Assembly: GCA_027405735.1 (NCBI GenBank) | Contig: JAPEHQ010000013.1 | Location: 744,001-808,000, forward strand | Length of the DNA stretch: 64,000 nt | Direction of reading: 5' to 3' | Source of the DNA: Mucor racemosus | Taxonomy: Eukaryota > Mucoromycota > Mucoromycetes > Mucorales > Mucoraceae | Shown here: one piece after another, positions 1 to 10,913 of the stretch | Layout of the letters: the number at the start of each line of letters is the position of its first letter | Position numbering within the stretch: position 1 is the first letter of the stretch | The notes under the pieces: model-generated | Database searches by the model: none | Told to the model about the DNA's origin: nothing | Seen by the model: the letters and a program-made list of their open reading frames with translations, nothing else | Translations under genes and position numbers: made by a program

Positions 1-1564
1 TTTTTTAGAAAGACTTAAAAATAGCTCAGTGAATAACATTGTTAATCATATTTGGATTTCCATCAATTCCTGCTTCAGTCATCATCAGTTAGAAATTGGT
101 TTGTCACCAACTTTAACTGAACCTTAAAAAAGGACTTCAGGATAATTATTACTGCATGAACAATACTATTTAAGGCATATCACTCTTCACTCAAGAAACA
201 TTTTATATGTAAAAGCTTGAGAATAATTCCCAGAGATATGTATAGGCTTCCGTCAATTTATTATTATTTATCATCATGCATCATGCATGTTGTATGCCAC
301 CAAGTACCATATGTTATCACCTTCTACAGTATCAATACAGTACATCTTACAATCTATTGACTACGACATGTATTGAAGTGCAAAGTCTTGATATCGGATA
401 CTATAAATAAGGAACTTCTAGCGGCGTACCTAGTTTATCCAGCAGACATTAACAAGAACGTTTGGACCTCAATTATGATACCATCATATTATTTTATCTC
501 AGCGGTTAGTTAATCAAATAACTATCAAATTAATATCCAAGCATAATATTTAACGCAACATTGAAACAAGGAAACTCATAAGCTCTGCAAGCACGGTTAA
601 ATCATGATTGGTCTATTTCCATCCATAGATTACTATCAAATAAATCTAACGGTTCAATAGTGCCTTGAATTTGATATATCATAAGTTTACCCAGATGTAG
701 AAATCCAGGAACAACTATTGAAATCCAACATGGCATGACATTTAGCAACTCATACTAAATGTCATACATAACCACTAGCATTAACAGCGACTATCAGGAA
801 CATTCAGGAACAATCCGTAGCAATGAAGCATAAGCAATCCTACATCTTATTCAAATGATACAATCACAGATTCCCAATTCCACAGATTCCATTGTATATG
901 ATTTGTTCCCAAATCATATCAAGTACCTCAATACCCGGCAATTCATTAATAATATTGATAATCATATAACCATTTAGAAAACATATAAATACGAAGCATC
1001 AATGAATTAATAAAATGTATCTTTTAGCAGAGAGTATTTTTATATTAGTATCTTTTGATATAACAGAATTACTACATCTCAATGTCAAGTCAATATAAAA
1101 GGCCATACTTTTATATCTAAATAAATGACATCTTGTTTTTATTATACAGTTAAAGAAATGATTATTCATTACTCACTTTTAATTTTTTTTTAAGTATTAT
1201 TTATTAAACATGAAAATACACGACGCAACACGTGGTTTTATTGGACAGAAATATCATGTTTTGCGGATGGTTTCCTCAATTCACAGTGATCTGTGAGAGT
1301 AGAAATATACATTTTTATGCAGGATACATGTAAATCTACCATCATGTATAATTGGAGATTAATTGGATCAATATTCACAAAGATGGGGGGTTTTTTCTTT
1401 GTTTTCTGCAGTTGTAAATGTTAGTTTATTATTTTGTAAAATTTAAAACTCATTATGCAAGGCTTAATTTCTGTATTCATAATATAGACCTAATTGATTG
1501 CTACTCTGTATTTTTTGTTTGAGCCAAAAATATTGATTTTTCATCGAGATAATCAAAATAATAG
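1..1564 (+). repeat. Interspersed repeat, copy 1 (left part, cut by the Crypton)
   Basis: This stretch is closely similar to 55820-56960, base for base over long runs, and shorter parts recur at 34594-35105 and 15866-16290. No open frame of useful length is present. It probably starts before the window, because the first bases already match the other copy. The repeat is interrupted after the word CAAAATAATAG at 1554-1564 and resumes with the same word at 6107. The family could be a non-autonomous transposon or a long terminal repeat; no coding domain decides between these. Confidence 0.8.
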
Positions 1565-1626
1565 GGACTTATCTTCAAGTTCGCATACTGAGTCCCGGAC
1601 TCAAGTCCCACCCTAATGAGGGACTT
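1565..1626. promoter_or_regulatory. Left end of the Crypton with GGACTT-type motifs
   Basis: The first 62 bases contain GGACTT at 1565-1570 and 1621-1626, AAGTCC at 1603-1608, and a 13-base inverted repeat GAGTCC-C-GGACTC at 1590-1602. The same GGACTT word is clustered at the other end of the element. These are candidate binding sites for the element's own recombinase; that role is inferred from position and repetition only. Confidence 0.5.
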
Positions 1627-1773
1627 CAAATCAATAAATGTCTTATGATCAGCTTTCTGCATGAAATGTTTCACAAATAAATATTACTGAGAGCTGTCAT
1701 CGAAGAGAATATTCTTAATTTTAACAAATAAATAATAAACAAACCATTTGAAAAAGAATAATCCACTTATACA

Positions 1774-4700
1774 ATGACTAAGAAAACTGCAACTGCATCT
1801 ATTGATAGTAGAATGTCCGCTTCATCTTCTACCTTGATTGATAATGATAATGATATGATCAATATGATTGTCACTAATGATATTGATACGGTCAATACTG
1901 ATATGGTTGACAACAACCAAAATGATGGTTCCAATGTAATATATGACATGGCAAGGAGTCTTGAAATTACTGCTGAACAAGCTCAAGATAATAGGCCCAT
2001 AAACACTAAAAAAGCATATTCAGCGAAAGCTAAAGAGTTTCTTACATGGGCAGAGAAAACCTTTGTACATGAAGATAAATTGCAAAGAGGAATTGTTTCT
2101 GGGGAAAAATTAAATTATTTTCTACACAAGGAGGTGAAAGCAAAGAATATTGCTAATGAATTTAGCTTTTGATACTAACTGTCTTGTACGCCCTTATTAT
2201 CCCAGGTTTTAAATCGTTTCTCTCGCAGAAAAACGAAAACAAAAGCAGCTCAAAGAATCAAATTTTCAACTGTCGAACAATACATAGCAGCAATTACAGA
2301 TCTATACAAGACACAAGTTATAAAGAAAATAAATTGTAATAAAAATCCAAGAAAAGTAATTGCAAGCGTATTGAAAAGTGCTAAAGAACGAGAATTCCAG
2401 ACCAAGAGATCTAATTGCGAAGATCGTGGAGAAGGAACACTTGCCGATGGTTATACTTCATTAGATCAAGTAGCGAATGTCATACAGTTCTATTTGAATA
2501 GCCAAAGAAATCATGGAGAAAACTTGAGAGATGCTGCCGCATTTCTTTTCTCCCATTATTTTCTACTACGAGGACAATCTATCAGGCATGCTGAATTGAC
2601 AGATTTTCAAACAGTTAATTTAGATAATGAGAGTATCAGGCCTGACATAGAATGTCCTGCTCTGGTGATGGTGTTGCGACAGGGAAAAACAAACAAAAAT
2701 AACCGCTTGGAACTTGGTGGCTGCATCCGTAACACTCGCGTTGAAATTTGCCCTATAATGTCTCTTGGCCTATATTTGTTTTGGCGTTTTCATGTTGAGA
2801 ATGAGCCGTTTCCCGACTTCACTACTTCTCATAATTGGTATTTTATAAAGCTTTTTAAATCTGATAACCAGGATTTAAAGAAAATCTGGAGCTACAACAG
2901 CCATCGTGATGCCGTTATAAGAGGATTAGATGGAGCAAAAATTTTCTCTAAAACAAAAACACATATAAACCGTGGCTCTTCTGCGAGGATGGCTGATCTT
3001 GCTGGTGTTCACGAAGACCAAATTCGTCGTCTCGGTCGTTGGAATAACACAACAATGAATGGTGCTTACCTTACTGGTTTGCCCAGGGAAGCAATGCGAG
3101 CAATGGCGGGTTTTACTATTCAGCAAGGACAATTTTACATTCCCAGGGCCTCACTGGATCCTCCTGAAGATTTGACCAAGTTGATTTTTCCTCTACTGGA
3201 TGAATGGAACGATCGATTACTAGCTAAGAATGTTGGTAAGAATAATGGTGACCCTATGGAAGTTACCGTGGCTGCAAAAGCTTGCTTTCAACTGTTTTTT
3301 ATGTTGAGAAAAATTATTATTCAAGATTCAATTGTGATGATGGAGAAATTCCCCAATCATCCATTATGGCAAAATGAATTGTTTTCTAATCCTATGTTTT
3401 TAGAATATAAAGAGTAAGCACTTGTTTGTGTTTTATATACAGTGACCCCCAAAACTGTCCCAATGTTTCCTAGTTTTGAGTTTAGTATGATTTTCAGGTA
3501 CAACAAATATATTTAAAGTACGACATATTTTATATATTTCGGAAGATCAATTAATTTCCTTTTATATTAAATTAAAAAAATCTCGAATTTTATTGGTCCG
3601 CTATATTTATACCCTGTCTGGGACAGCATATGCATTGGGACAGTTTTGAGAGCTTACGCGGGAAAAAATATAATCCTATTTAATAGTCCGTCCAAAGGCC
3701 GTTTCTTTCCAAATATACTTTCACACAATTGGGCATGCTATCAAAAACTTTTTGGCACTCCTCCTGTTTAATGGTGTTGTACCAAACCTCAGTTACACGC
3801 TCCGAAAGATCAAGGATTCATTTGGGCGCTGTTTTGTACTCATTAAGCCTCCTCTTTAATAAGATCCACATATTTTCGATCGGATTCAAGTCAGGAGATA
3901 GCGGAGACCAATTTATTACTTCATAGTCTTGATCCAATAGATATTCCTTGACTAAATTTGACGTATGCTTTGGAGCATTGTCATGCTGGAAAATGATCTG
4001 ATCACGACGAAGGCCTAATTTATCCAAAGTAAAATTGAAAGTCCGCTACAAATCGTTTTCAAAGATTTGTTTATACAAATGTCGATCCACAGTACCCTCA
4101 ATTCTGCATATCTATCGAACTCCGGCATACGTAATGGCCCTCCAAAACATGACACTCCCACCGCCATCTATAACGGTCATCTTCACATAATTAGGTTTCA
4201 AGCTCTCACCGTCTCAAATCCAAAGCCAGCTTCTTCCATTTAAGTTAAATCTATTAATGTTGGTCTCATCTGATCAAATCACCCTTTTCCGTTCGTCGGA
4301 AGTCCAATCCTTGCGAAGATGACACCATTCTAAACGCCTTTTAATATTAGCCGGAGACAGCATAGGTTTTTTAGGCTTGATAATTGCTCCTATGCTCCCC
4401 CTACGGAGCGATTTCGGACAGTTTCCGGGCTTTTATTAACACCGACATTACTCTCAAGTAGTTTAAAATGTTACTTGAATCTTTGACTGCTTTTTTTGTT
4501 GCTTGGCGAACACAAAACCTTTCATCAGACTCAAACAGCAATTTAAGTCGACCCCTTTTAGACATACCCAAACTTGTGCAACACCGTTTTTTAATTTTTT
4601 CCACAACAGGCTTACCTACATGCAATATTTCCGCAACTTGTCGCACTGATTTACCGGTGTTTAAAAGACTAATGGCATCATTTTCCTTATTCTCCTGAAG

Positions 4701-5780
4701 TTTTTTCATATTAATTTTCAATAGGCCAAAGCACCAGAATCTGTATATGAAATATGCATCTTTTTTATTTTCTTTACCCAATTAGGTGTTTATTTACTGA
4801 TTTCCAAGCGTTCAAGATACTAGTGCGAATTATGGTTCTACAATCATCGATTATCTAAAAATCAAAAATGGCTCTCAAAACTGTCCCAATGCATATACTG
4901 TCCCAAATTGGGTATAAATTCAATTGACCAATAAAATTCGAGATTTTTTTAATTTAATATAAAAGGAAATTAATTGATCTTCAGAAATATATAAAATATG
5001 TCGTACTTTAAATATATTTGTTGTACCTGAAAATCATACTAAACTTAAAACTAAGAAACATTGGGACAGTTTTGGGGGTCACTGTAGTATAAACTAATAA
5101 ATCTTCTTCAAAGACGCATGACAGTGATCATGAAAGATAACAATGACCCTGCAAACATTTTGCTCCAACGTTGTGTTCCAATTTTAGAGGAAAAGATACG
5201 CATAATGCATAATGACCTTTCTTCAAAATTGAATGATCATCTCACTACTCAAGAAACAACTAATGATTATATAACCCGTCTAATTACAGGTCAAGCAAGT
5301 ATAAACCTCAGCGTGAACTTACCAGATTTACAAAATGGCCAATCTCACATCTCAGCAACCACAAAACCACAACAAAACTTGATGTCAAATTCCAATCCAC
5401 CACCACCAACATTATCCTCATCATCATCAAATTCTCTTGAAGTTACAGAAAAGGTACCACATTACCAAATGAGTCGAGGAATTGTGTCCATCAAAGACTT
5501 GTGGAGAGAGTGGAAACATGGTTTGTGCGGTGGATATGCGGTACAAGATTTGGAAGAAAAGTTTGGAACAAGATGGAGACGAGCAGAGAAGGAAAAGAAG
5601 TTCTTCAATAGAAGAAAACTTATCATCAAGACAATCGAGGATTACGCCATGAAAAGGAACATTAGTTTAGAAACTGCAGTAAATATTGCAGAACGAAGAA
5701 GATCACAGAAAGGATACTCGTTGCATTGGTTGGCGAATAACAAAATTGAAATCTTTGGAGTCAATAATGGCTCATTGTAA
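1774..5780 (+). CDS. Crypton tyrosine recombinase with C-terminal GCR1_C-like domain (three exons)
   Basis: Exons 1774-2133, 2206-3413 and 5114-5780 give 744 residues. Intron 1 (2134-2205) has a TACTAAC branch site and is phase 0. Intron 2 (3414-5113) has donor GTAAGC, branch CTAAT and acceptor AAG, and joins GA to A in frame; it contains a whole Tc1 transposon. The middle region carries the tyrosine-recombinase set: Arg about 247 (SIRHAEL), Lys about 281 (RQGKTN), His 373 and Arg 376 (HINR), Trp 399 (GRW), Tyr 408 (AYL). The layout resembles Crypton and Ndc10-like recombinases. A linker rich in Pro and Ser precedes a GCR1_C-like domain at about 642-705 (LWREWKHG, then WRRAEKEKKFFNRRK). No frameshift is visible, so the protein may be functional if the enlarged intron is still spliced. 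Expected role: cut and rejoin DNA to move the element. Confidence 0.8.
3440..3653 (+). repeat. Left 214-bp terminal inverted repeat of the Tc1 element
   Basis: Matches 4871-5084 in inverted orientation with only scattered differences. It contains the word ACTGTCCCAATG near the outer tip and the same word in opposite orientation near the inner edge. That resembles the two transposase sites per end of IR/DR-type Tc1 elements, although here the two sites face each other. Confidence 0.92.
3818..4709 (-). pseudogene. Broken Tc1-family transposase
   Basis: The N-terminal piece (4709 down to about 4401) has a helix-turn-helix region (SVRQVAEILHVGK). A middle piece contains the first catalytic motif SDE near 4270. 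The C-terminal piece (4027 down to 3818) contains DNAPKH and SPDLNPIEN with 34 residues between Asp and Glu, the D34E signature of Tc1. At least two in-frame TGA codons interrupt the middle (4274-4276, just before SDE where the family has Trp, and 4214-4216), and the pieces are in different frames. It is not expected to make active transposase. Confidence 0.85.
4871..5084 (-). repeat. Right 214-bp terminal inverted repeat of the Tc1 element
   Basis: Inverted partner of the repeat at 3440-3653, with the same outer and inner ACTGTCCCAATG-like words. The near identity of the two ends suggests a fairly recent insertion, even though the internal gene has decayed. Confidence 0.92.
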
Positions 5781-5989
5781 TAGCTTTTTCTATTCTTTCT
5801 TTGCATTTCTTTATATTTTATTATTATTTTTATATATATACATATATATTCAATAAATAAACATCATTCAGTTTACTGTAAATACAACAAGTATCATAAT
5901 ATCATATTGAAGTCTAAGCATAACATTTTACAAAATAAAGTCGATCTTGCCATGATTGTATTGACATAAATTTATTATTTTTTCCCTGG

Positions 5990-6106
5990 GGACTTGATCC
6001 GTAAATAAGTGCACTTATTTACGGTTGTTTCTCAAATAAGTGAGCTTATTAGCATACTGGGTTCTAATCGTGTAGGGGACTTCCGGGACTTCCGAGGACT
6101 TCGACA
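5990..6106. promoter_or_regulatory. Right end of the Crypton: perfect 26-bp palindrome and three spaced GGACTT motifs
   Basis: GGACTT occurs at 5990-5995, 6077-6082, 6086-6091 and 6096-6101; the last three are spaced 9 and 10 bases apart, about one helical turn. A perfect palindrome lies at 5999-6024, with half-site CCGTAAATAAGTG. A second, imperfect hairpin (AATAAG...CTTATT) follows near 6034-6050. GCATACTG at 6052-6059 is shared with the left end. The layout suggests a protein-binding terminus. Confidence 0.5.
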
Positions 6107-7270
6107 CAAAATAATAGTCGATATTACATCTTACAGCTCACGATAACTGGGTCCCAAAATTTATTTTAAAAAATGGACGAAAAACGATGAAAAAAACAAA
6201 ATCGTTTAATTGCTCATGAACTGCAAAGTAAGTCAACCTAGTATATTAAATAGTTTCTGTACAGTTTTGGATTCTGCATCCATCTAAATAAAATTCAGAC
6301 AAACATTGCACATTAAATTTTGCGTAAAATGCAATTGAAATTTTAGAGGTTTTTTGAAGATACACATTAATTCTAATAAATAAATTTAACATATAAGTAT
6401 TTGGAATAATGCACAAAAAAAATACCTATCGATTGAGCTATTGCAAAACCTTTTAGCTACATTTTCCGTAGAGAAAACGAGATTTTTGTCCAAATTTTTT
6501 CAGATTCAGAATTTGGGATGAGGGTATATAAGGGAAAAATGGAAGCTAGAAATGGAGGTACCTTTTTGTACATATTTTTGAGGATATCTCCACGAAAAAT
6601 TAATATTTTAAAAAACTCTAAATTGAATCCGAGAGAGCTTAACGAGCTTAATGACATGAATGCAAAAAAAATGTTACTCAATTTAACTAATATTTTGAAA
6701 CCTACTATAGAAATGTCAAAAAAAAATGAAAAAAAAATAAAAGTGTTCAGAATTTTTTTATATTCAAATATGTTATAGAGCGCTTTAAAACAAGTAAGTT
6801 TTATTATTAGAAAGTGTTAGTATAGCTTAATTATTTCTAGAGATATGAAGCCTCAAAGGTTTCAATCCATTAGCAGTGAAATACGCGTAAAAAATCTGAA
6901 ACCTTAGCACTGAAAAATTAATACCAACTGTAAAAAGTAGGATATTTCCGGATACTTGTTTTTGGATTAAAGCTGAACATCTCAGGTACATTGGCATATA
7001 ATTTTTTCTTGGTGTTATTTAGTGAAAAAAAAATAGAGCAGAGATGAAAAATGAGACGCAGTTTTCAAGGGAAAAGCAGTGAATTTTACGCGTTTTTGAG
7101 TCTTTCGTGAGATATAAAATGAATTTAGGAGTAAGTAGTTTAATAAAACCAATTAACTTCTATTTAGAAGTTTATAAGGTACATCCTAAAAAATGTTTAT
7201 TATGGGGTTAATTATAGAACTATGAAATCGAAAATTTAAATTTTGCTCGAGCAGATACCTACCAAAAAAA
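6107..7270 (+). repeat. Interspersed repeat, copy 1 (right part)
   Basis: Continuation of the repeat cut by the Crypton. It aligns over its whole length with 16290-17300, the reverse complement of 29492-30480, 53570-54720 and 56980-58110. A TATA-like word (GGGTATATAAGG near 6521-6533) is kept in all five copies with at most one change in the TATA core. Short open frames on both strands at 6457-6778 overlap each other and recur in the copies. The right edge is approximate, as similarity fades after about 7270. Confidence 0.8.
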
Positions 7271-8862
7271 AAAATATCATGATCCATTTTAACTTGTAGA
7301 ATGTAGTTTTTCCCAAGTGTATCAGAGCCTAGCTTACAAGTAAATTTTTTTCAAGCCAAAGCTTTATTAGTGTTCATCTCTGTTTTGTATTTGATTTATG
7401 GAAATAGGCACTTGTAGTGGGTACAATTTGCCAAAGCGACTTGAGATCGAACCTATTCAATCTTTGCAGCGTATTGTGAATTCATTTGAAACTCTCCGGC
7501 CTAAAAATTGAAATTACATTGCTTGCGACCAAATTAATATATATACACTGCGTAAATTCAGTAAAAGTTAAGAATGTAAAATAATTCGGAATAAGCTTTG
7601 TTTTTTTTTAAAAAAAATATAGCAATTCTATTGATGAGTAAAACTCCAAGTATCAGAAATGTGCCCAAAGTTCAAAATCCAAATATATTTGTTGATTTAT
7701 GCAAAGTAAAAAGTACAAACAACTCTGAAATATGCTTTAGCAACCAATTTCAAGTCTGTATCTAAATAGGCTTATTTTGCATATCAAGAAAACTCTTTAA
7801 AGAGTCATACTATTCAATGTTATCCAATTTGAGTCATCGATTTTATGATTTTGTAATGGTTGATTCCTCCTTTCTTACTGCTTGCATAACGAAGTAAAAG
7901 CAAGAAAGACAATTATTATTAATAAGAATCGCTGGTGTCACAAGCATGGAGTCATGACGATCTATGCAATCCAATAAACAAATTACAGCTGCTAGTGCAA
8001 CCTCCTGGGTTTTAACAAGTAATGACAATTCAAGATTCACATACCCAGATGATTATAAAGCATGAGGTTTATATTACCAATATAATTTGAATGTGTATGC
8101 ATTTATTTTTACATTATATTTGGCATGTTCGTAATATTAATGTGTGGAATTAAATTTTATATATTACTACTCTATGAATTGTGGACAATTATAATTCTAC
8201 TCTTTATTAAAAATTTATAATGCATTCTTGGATACAAATGTTAATTTAATATCCAGTACTATTAAAGCCAATTGCGCTATTTTCTTTGCCGCTAAAAACT
8301 AATAGGGTGTTCTTGATACAAAGCTGTTGTCAAATCAAATTGATCTGCGTAAAAGAATTTCGTAGCAATGTCTCTTTTAGCAACACATATTCGACAACGT
8401 AAAGGGATGCTTTTGGCTCGTGACTGTTTGGAAAGCTGTAGAAGCAGCATATCAACCACTATAAATGCTTTACGTTTAACTAGTTTTGTCTCGAATCTTC
8501 TTGAAGCATTTTGTAACTAGGAATTGGAAGAATGCCAAAGAAAATATCAAGCAATTGAACCAATTATGCATTGTAAAAAAGTAGTTATCTCTCCTTTTGA
8601 TTATTATTTAATTTATTCTTGTATGTCCATCATTGATCCCCGCTTAAATAGCTTGTGCAAATTTGACATGGGCAATCCTGATTCGACCAAATTACAAGAT
8701 TATGGATGAGCCAAAGTTCGGTTAACTAAATTAAATTTAGTTTAAGCCAATCAACTAATGATACATGGACGTCTTTAAATTTGCCATTTCTTATATAAAT
8801 ATCACATAATGCCTTCTAAAATTTTCGTTTTTTCTTCAACGTAAAGTTATATATTATAAAAG
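7271..8862. other. Intergenic region upstream of BiP
   Basis: No convincing gene. The sequence is AT-rich with many short stops in all frames. A weak transposase-like fragment lies at 8521-8709 (separate entry). The last 100 bases before the BiP start contain a TATA-like stretch near 8847-8858 and pyrimidine-rich DNA, so this end probably holds the BiP promoter. I found no unfolded-protein or heat-shock element that I could support. Confidence 0.4.
8521..8709 (+). pseudogene. Possible hAT-like transposase fragment
   Basis: A 60-codon open stretch without an ATG start encodes a segment ending SCMSIIDPRLNSL. This recalls the (A/T)xxLDPR(F/L)K motif near the middle of hAT transposases. Nothing else of the family (BED finger, dimerisation region with conserved Trp) is visible nearby. 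The flanking sequence is full of stops. It could equally be a chance open frame. Confidence 0.2.
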
Positions 8863-10913
8863 ATGCAAAATAAGGCCTCATTATTGGCCCTTTTCGCCGT
8901 TATTTTTACGCTGTTTATCAGCACTTTCTCTGTTCAAGCTGCCGCTGAAGATAAAGAAGCTTATGGCACAGGTATGTAATTCAGGACATTTGGCATTAGG
9001 TTCCTAGAAATTAACCATATTTTCGCGTTTTTTTTTCTATAGTAATTGGTATCGATTTGGGTACAACTTACTCTTGTGTTGCTGTCCAAAAGAATGGTCG
9101 TGTTGAAATTATTGCTAATGATCAAGGTCATCGTATCACCCCCTCTTATGTTGCTTTCACTGATGATGAACGTTTAATCGGTGATGCCGCCAAGAATCAA
9201 TTCTCTGCTAACCCTGAACGTACTGTCTTTGATGCTAAGCGTCTTATTGGTCGTCGTTTTAACGACAAGGAAGTCAAGCAAGACATGAAGCATTTCCCTT
9301 TCTCTATTGTTAACAAGAATGGCGCCCCTAACATCCAAGTTGCTGTCAAGAACGAAGATAAGGTCTTCACTCCTGAGGAAATTTCTGGTATGGTTTTGAC
9401 CAAGATGAAGGAAACTGCTGAGGCTTACCTCGGTAAGACTGTTACTCATGCCGTTGTTACCGTCCCTGCTTACTTTAACGATGCTCAACGTCAAGCTACT
9501 AAGGATGCTGGTACTATTGCCGGTCTTAACATTATTCGTATTCTCAATGAACCCACTGCCGCTGCTATTGCTTACGGTTTGGACAAGAATGATGGTGAGA
9601 AGAATGTTCTCGTTTACGATTTGGGTGGTGGAACCTTTGATGTCTCTCTCTTGTCTATTGATGATGGTATCTTTGAAGTTTTGGCTACTGCTGGTGATAC
9701 CCATTTGGGTGGTGAAGATTTCGATGCTCGTGTCATTGATCACTTTGTTAAGGTCTGGAAGAAGAAGAACGATGGTGAAGATATTACCAAGGATCTTAAG
9801 ACTATGAGTAAGCTCAAGCGTGAGGTTGAAAATGCCAAGCGTGCTCTCTCTTCTCAAATGTCTGTCCGTATTGAAATTGAATCTTTCTTCCAAGGCAAAG
9901 ACTTCTCTGAAACTTTGACTCGTGCCAAGTTTGAAGAGCTTAACAATGATTTGTTCCGTAAGACTTTGAAGCCTGTTGAACAAGTTATCAAGGATGCTGG
10001 TTTCACCAAGGATAAGGTTGATGAAATTGTCCTCGTTGGTGGTTCTACTCGTATTCCCAAGGTTCAAAAGCTCCTCGAAGATTACTTCAACGGTAAGAAG
10101 CCCTCCAAGGGTATTAACCCTGATGAGGCTGTTGCTTTCGGTGCTGCTGTTCAAGGTGGTATTCTCTCTGGTGAGGAATCCTCTGATAAGGTTTTGTTGT
10201 TGGATGTTAACCCTTTGACTCTCGGTATTGAGACCACTGGTGGTGTCATGACCAAGCTTATTCCCCGTAACACTGTTATCCCCACCAAGAAGTCTCAAAT
10301 TTTCTCTACTGCTGCTGATAACCAACCTACTGTCTTGATTCAAGTTTTCGAAGGTGAACGTGCCTTGACCAAGGACAACAACATTCTTGGTAAGTTTGAA
10401 TTGACTGGTATTGCCCCTGCTCCTCGTGGTGTTCCTCAAGTTGAGGTTACCTTCGAAATTGATGCCAATGGTATCTTGAAGGTCAGTGCTGCTGATAAGG
10501 CCTCTGGCAAGTCTGAATCTATCACTATTACCAACGATAAGGGTCGTCTCTCTGAAGAAGATATTGAACGTATGGTTAGAGAAGCTGAGGAATTCGCCGA
10601 GGAAGATAAGGCTGTCCGTGATCGTACTGAAGCTAAGAACAAGTTAGAGAACTACATCTACACCGTCAAGGGTCAATTGGGTGAAGATGGTGCTCTTGCT
10701 ACCAAGATCTCTGCTGATGAAAAAGAATCTATTGAAGATGCCATTAAGGATAAGCTTTCTTGGATCGATGAGAACCCTACTGCCCTCAAGGAAGACTTTG
10801 ATGAGAAGCGTGAAGAATTAGAATCCGTCATTAACCCTATCACTACCAAGTTGTATGCTGATGGTTCTTCCGGTTCCGATGATGAGCCTTTGAGAGATCA
10901 CGATGAATTGTAA
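8863..10913 (+). CDS. KAR2: ER-lumenal Hsp70 chaperone BiP/Kar2
   Basis: Exons 8863-8971 and 9043-10913 give 659 residues. The first exon encodes a signal peptide (hydrophobic [20 protein letters not shown], cut probably after the Ala run) and a short acidic stretch. The second begins at [12 protein letters not shown], the first ATP-binding motif of Hsp70. Other Hsp70 signatures follow: [12 protein letters not shown] about residue 245 and [11 protein letters not shown] about 380. The substrate-binding domain and helical lid come next, and the protein ends HDEL, the ER retention signal. BiP imports and folds proteins in the ER lumen, feeds misfolded ones to degradation and controls the unfolded-protein response; its DnaJ partner type is encoded 10 kb downstream. 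Codon use is strongly biased (GGT, GTT, AAG, CGT), as expected for a highly expressed gene. The intron splits a Val codon (G|TA). Length and order match the family well. Confidence 0.98.

Larger units (their letters stand above)
3440..5084 (-). mobile_element. Tc1/mariner-type transposon inside the Crypton intron
   Basis: The element begins CAGTGACCCCC and ends with the reverse complement, and is flanked by TA at 3438-3439 and 5085-5086, the classic Tc1 target duplication. Its terminal inverted repeats are 214 bp each and nearly identical. Excising it together with one TA leaves an intron of about 54 bp, a normal size here, so it probably landed in an existing intron. Its transposase gene is broken, so it can move only if a relative supplies the enzyme. 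Confidence 0.92.
1565..6106 (+). mobile_element. Crypton-type tyrosine-recombinase transposon, carrying a nested Tc1 element
   Basis: The element interrupts a repeat whose intact copies (15866-17300, 53506-54720, 55820-58110) read straight through the insertion point. That comparison fixes the insertion between two copies of the 11-bp word CAAAATAATAG (1554-1564 and 6107-6117). Without the nested Tc1 (1,645 bp plus one TA) it is about 2.9 kb. It has no long terminal inverted repeats, as expected for Cryptons. Both ends instead share short words: several GGACTT or AAGTCC copies and one GCATACTG each (1583-1590 and 6052-6059). Its one gene encodes a tyrosine recombinase fused to a GCR1_C-like DNA-binding domain. 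The 11-bp direct repeat may be the recombination core or a target duplication. Confidence 0.82.

Noticed and set aside
3729..3926. Plus-strand frame inside the Tc1 element
   Set aside because: It is the reverse strand of the transposase C-terminal region that contains DNAPKH and the D34E signature.
6518..6778. Short frame MRVYKGKM... repeated in several places, first taken for a small conserved gene
   Set aside because: It is part of the interspersed repeat, overlaps another open frame on the other strand, and is broken by a stop in copy 5. Its conservation is explained by repeat copying.
9174..10439. A 421-codon open frame antisense to BiP
   Set aside because: It lies wholly inside the BiP coding exon and is low-complexity in Leu, Asn, Thr and Ser. 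Long antisense frames are an expected by-product of the extreme codon bias of this gene.
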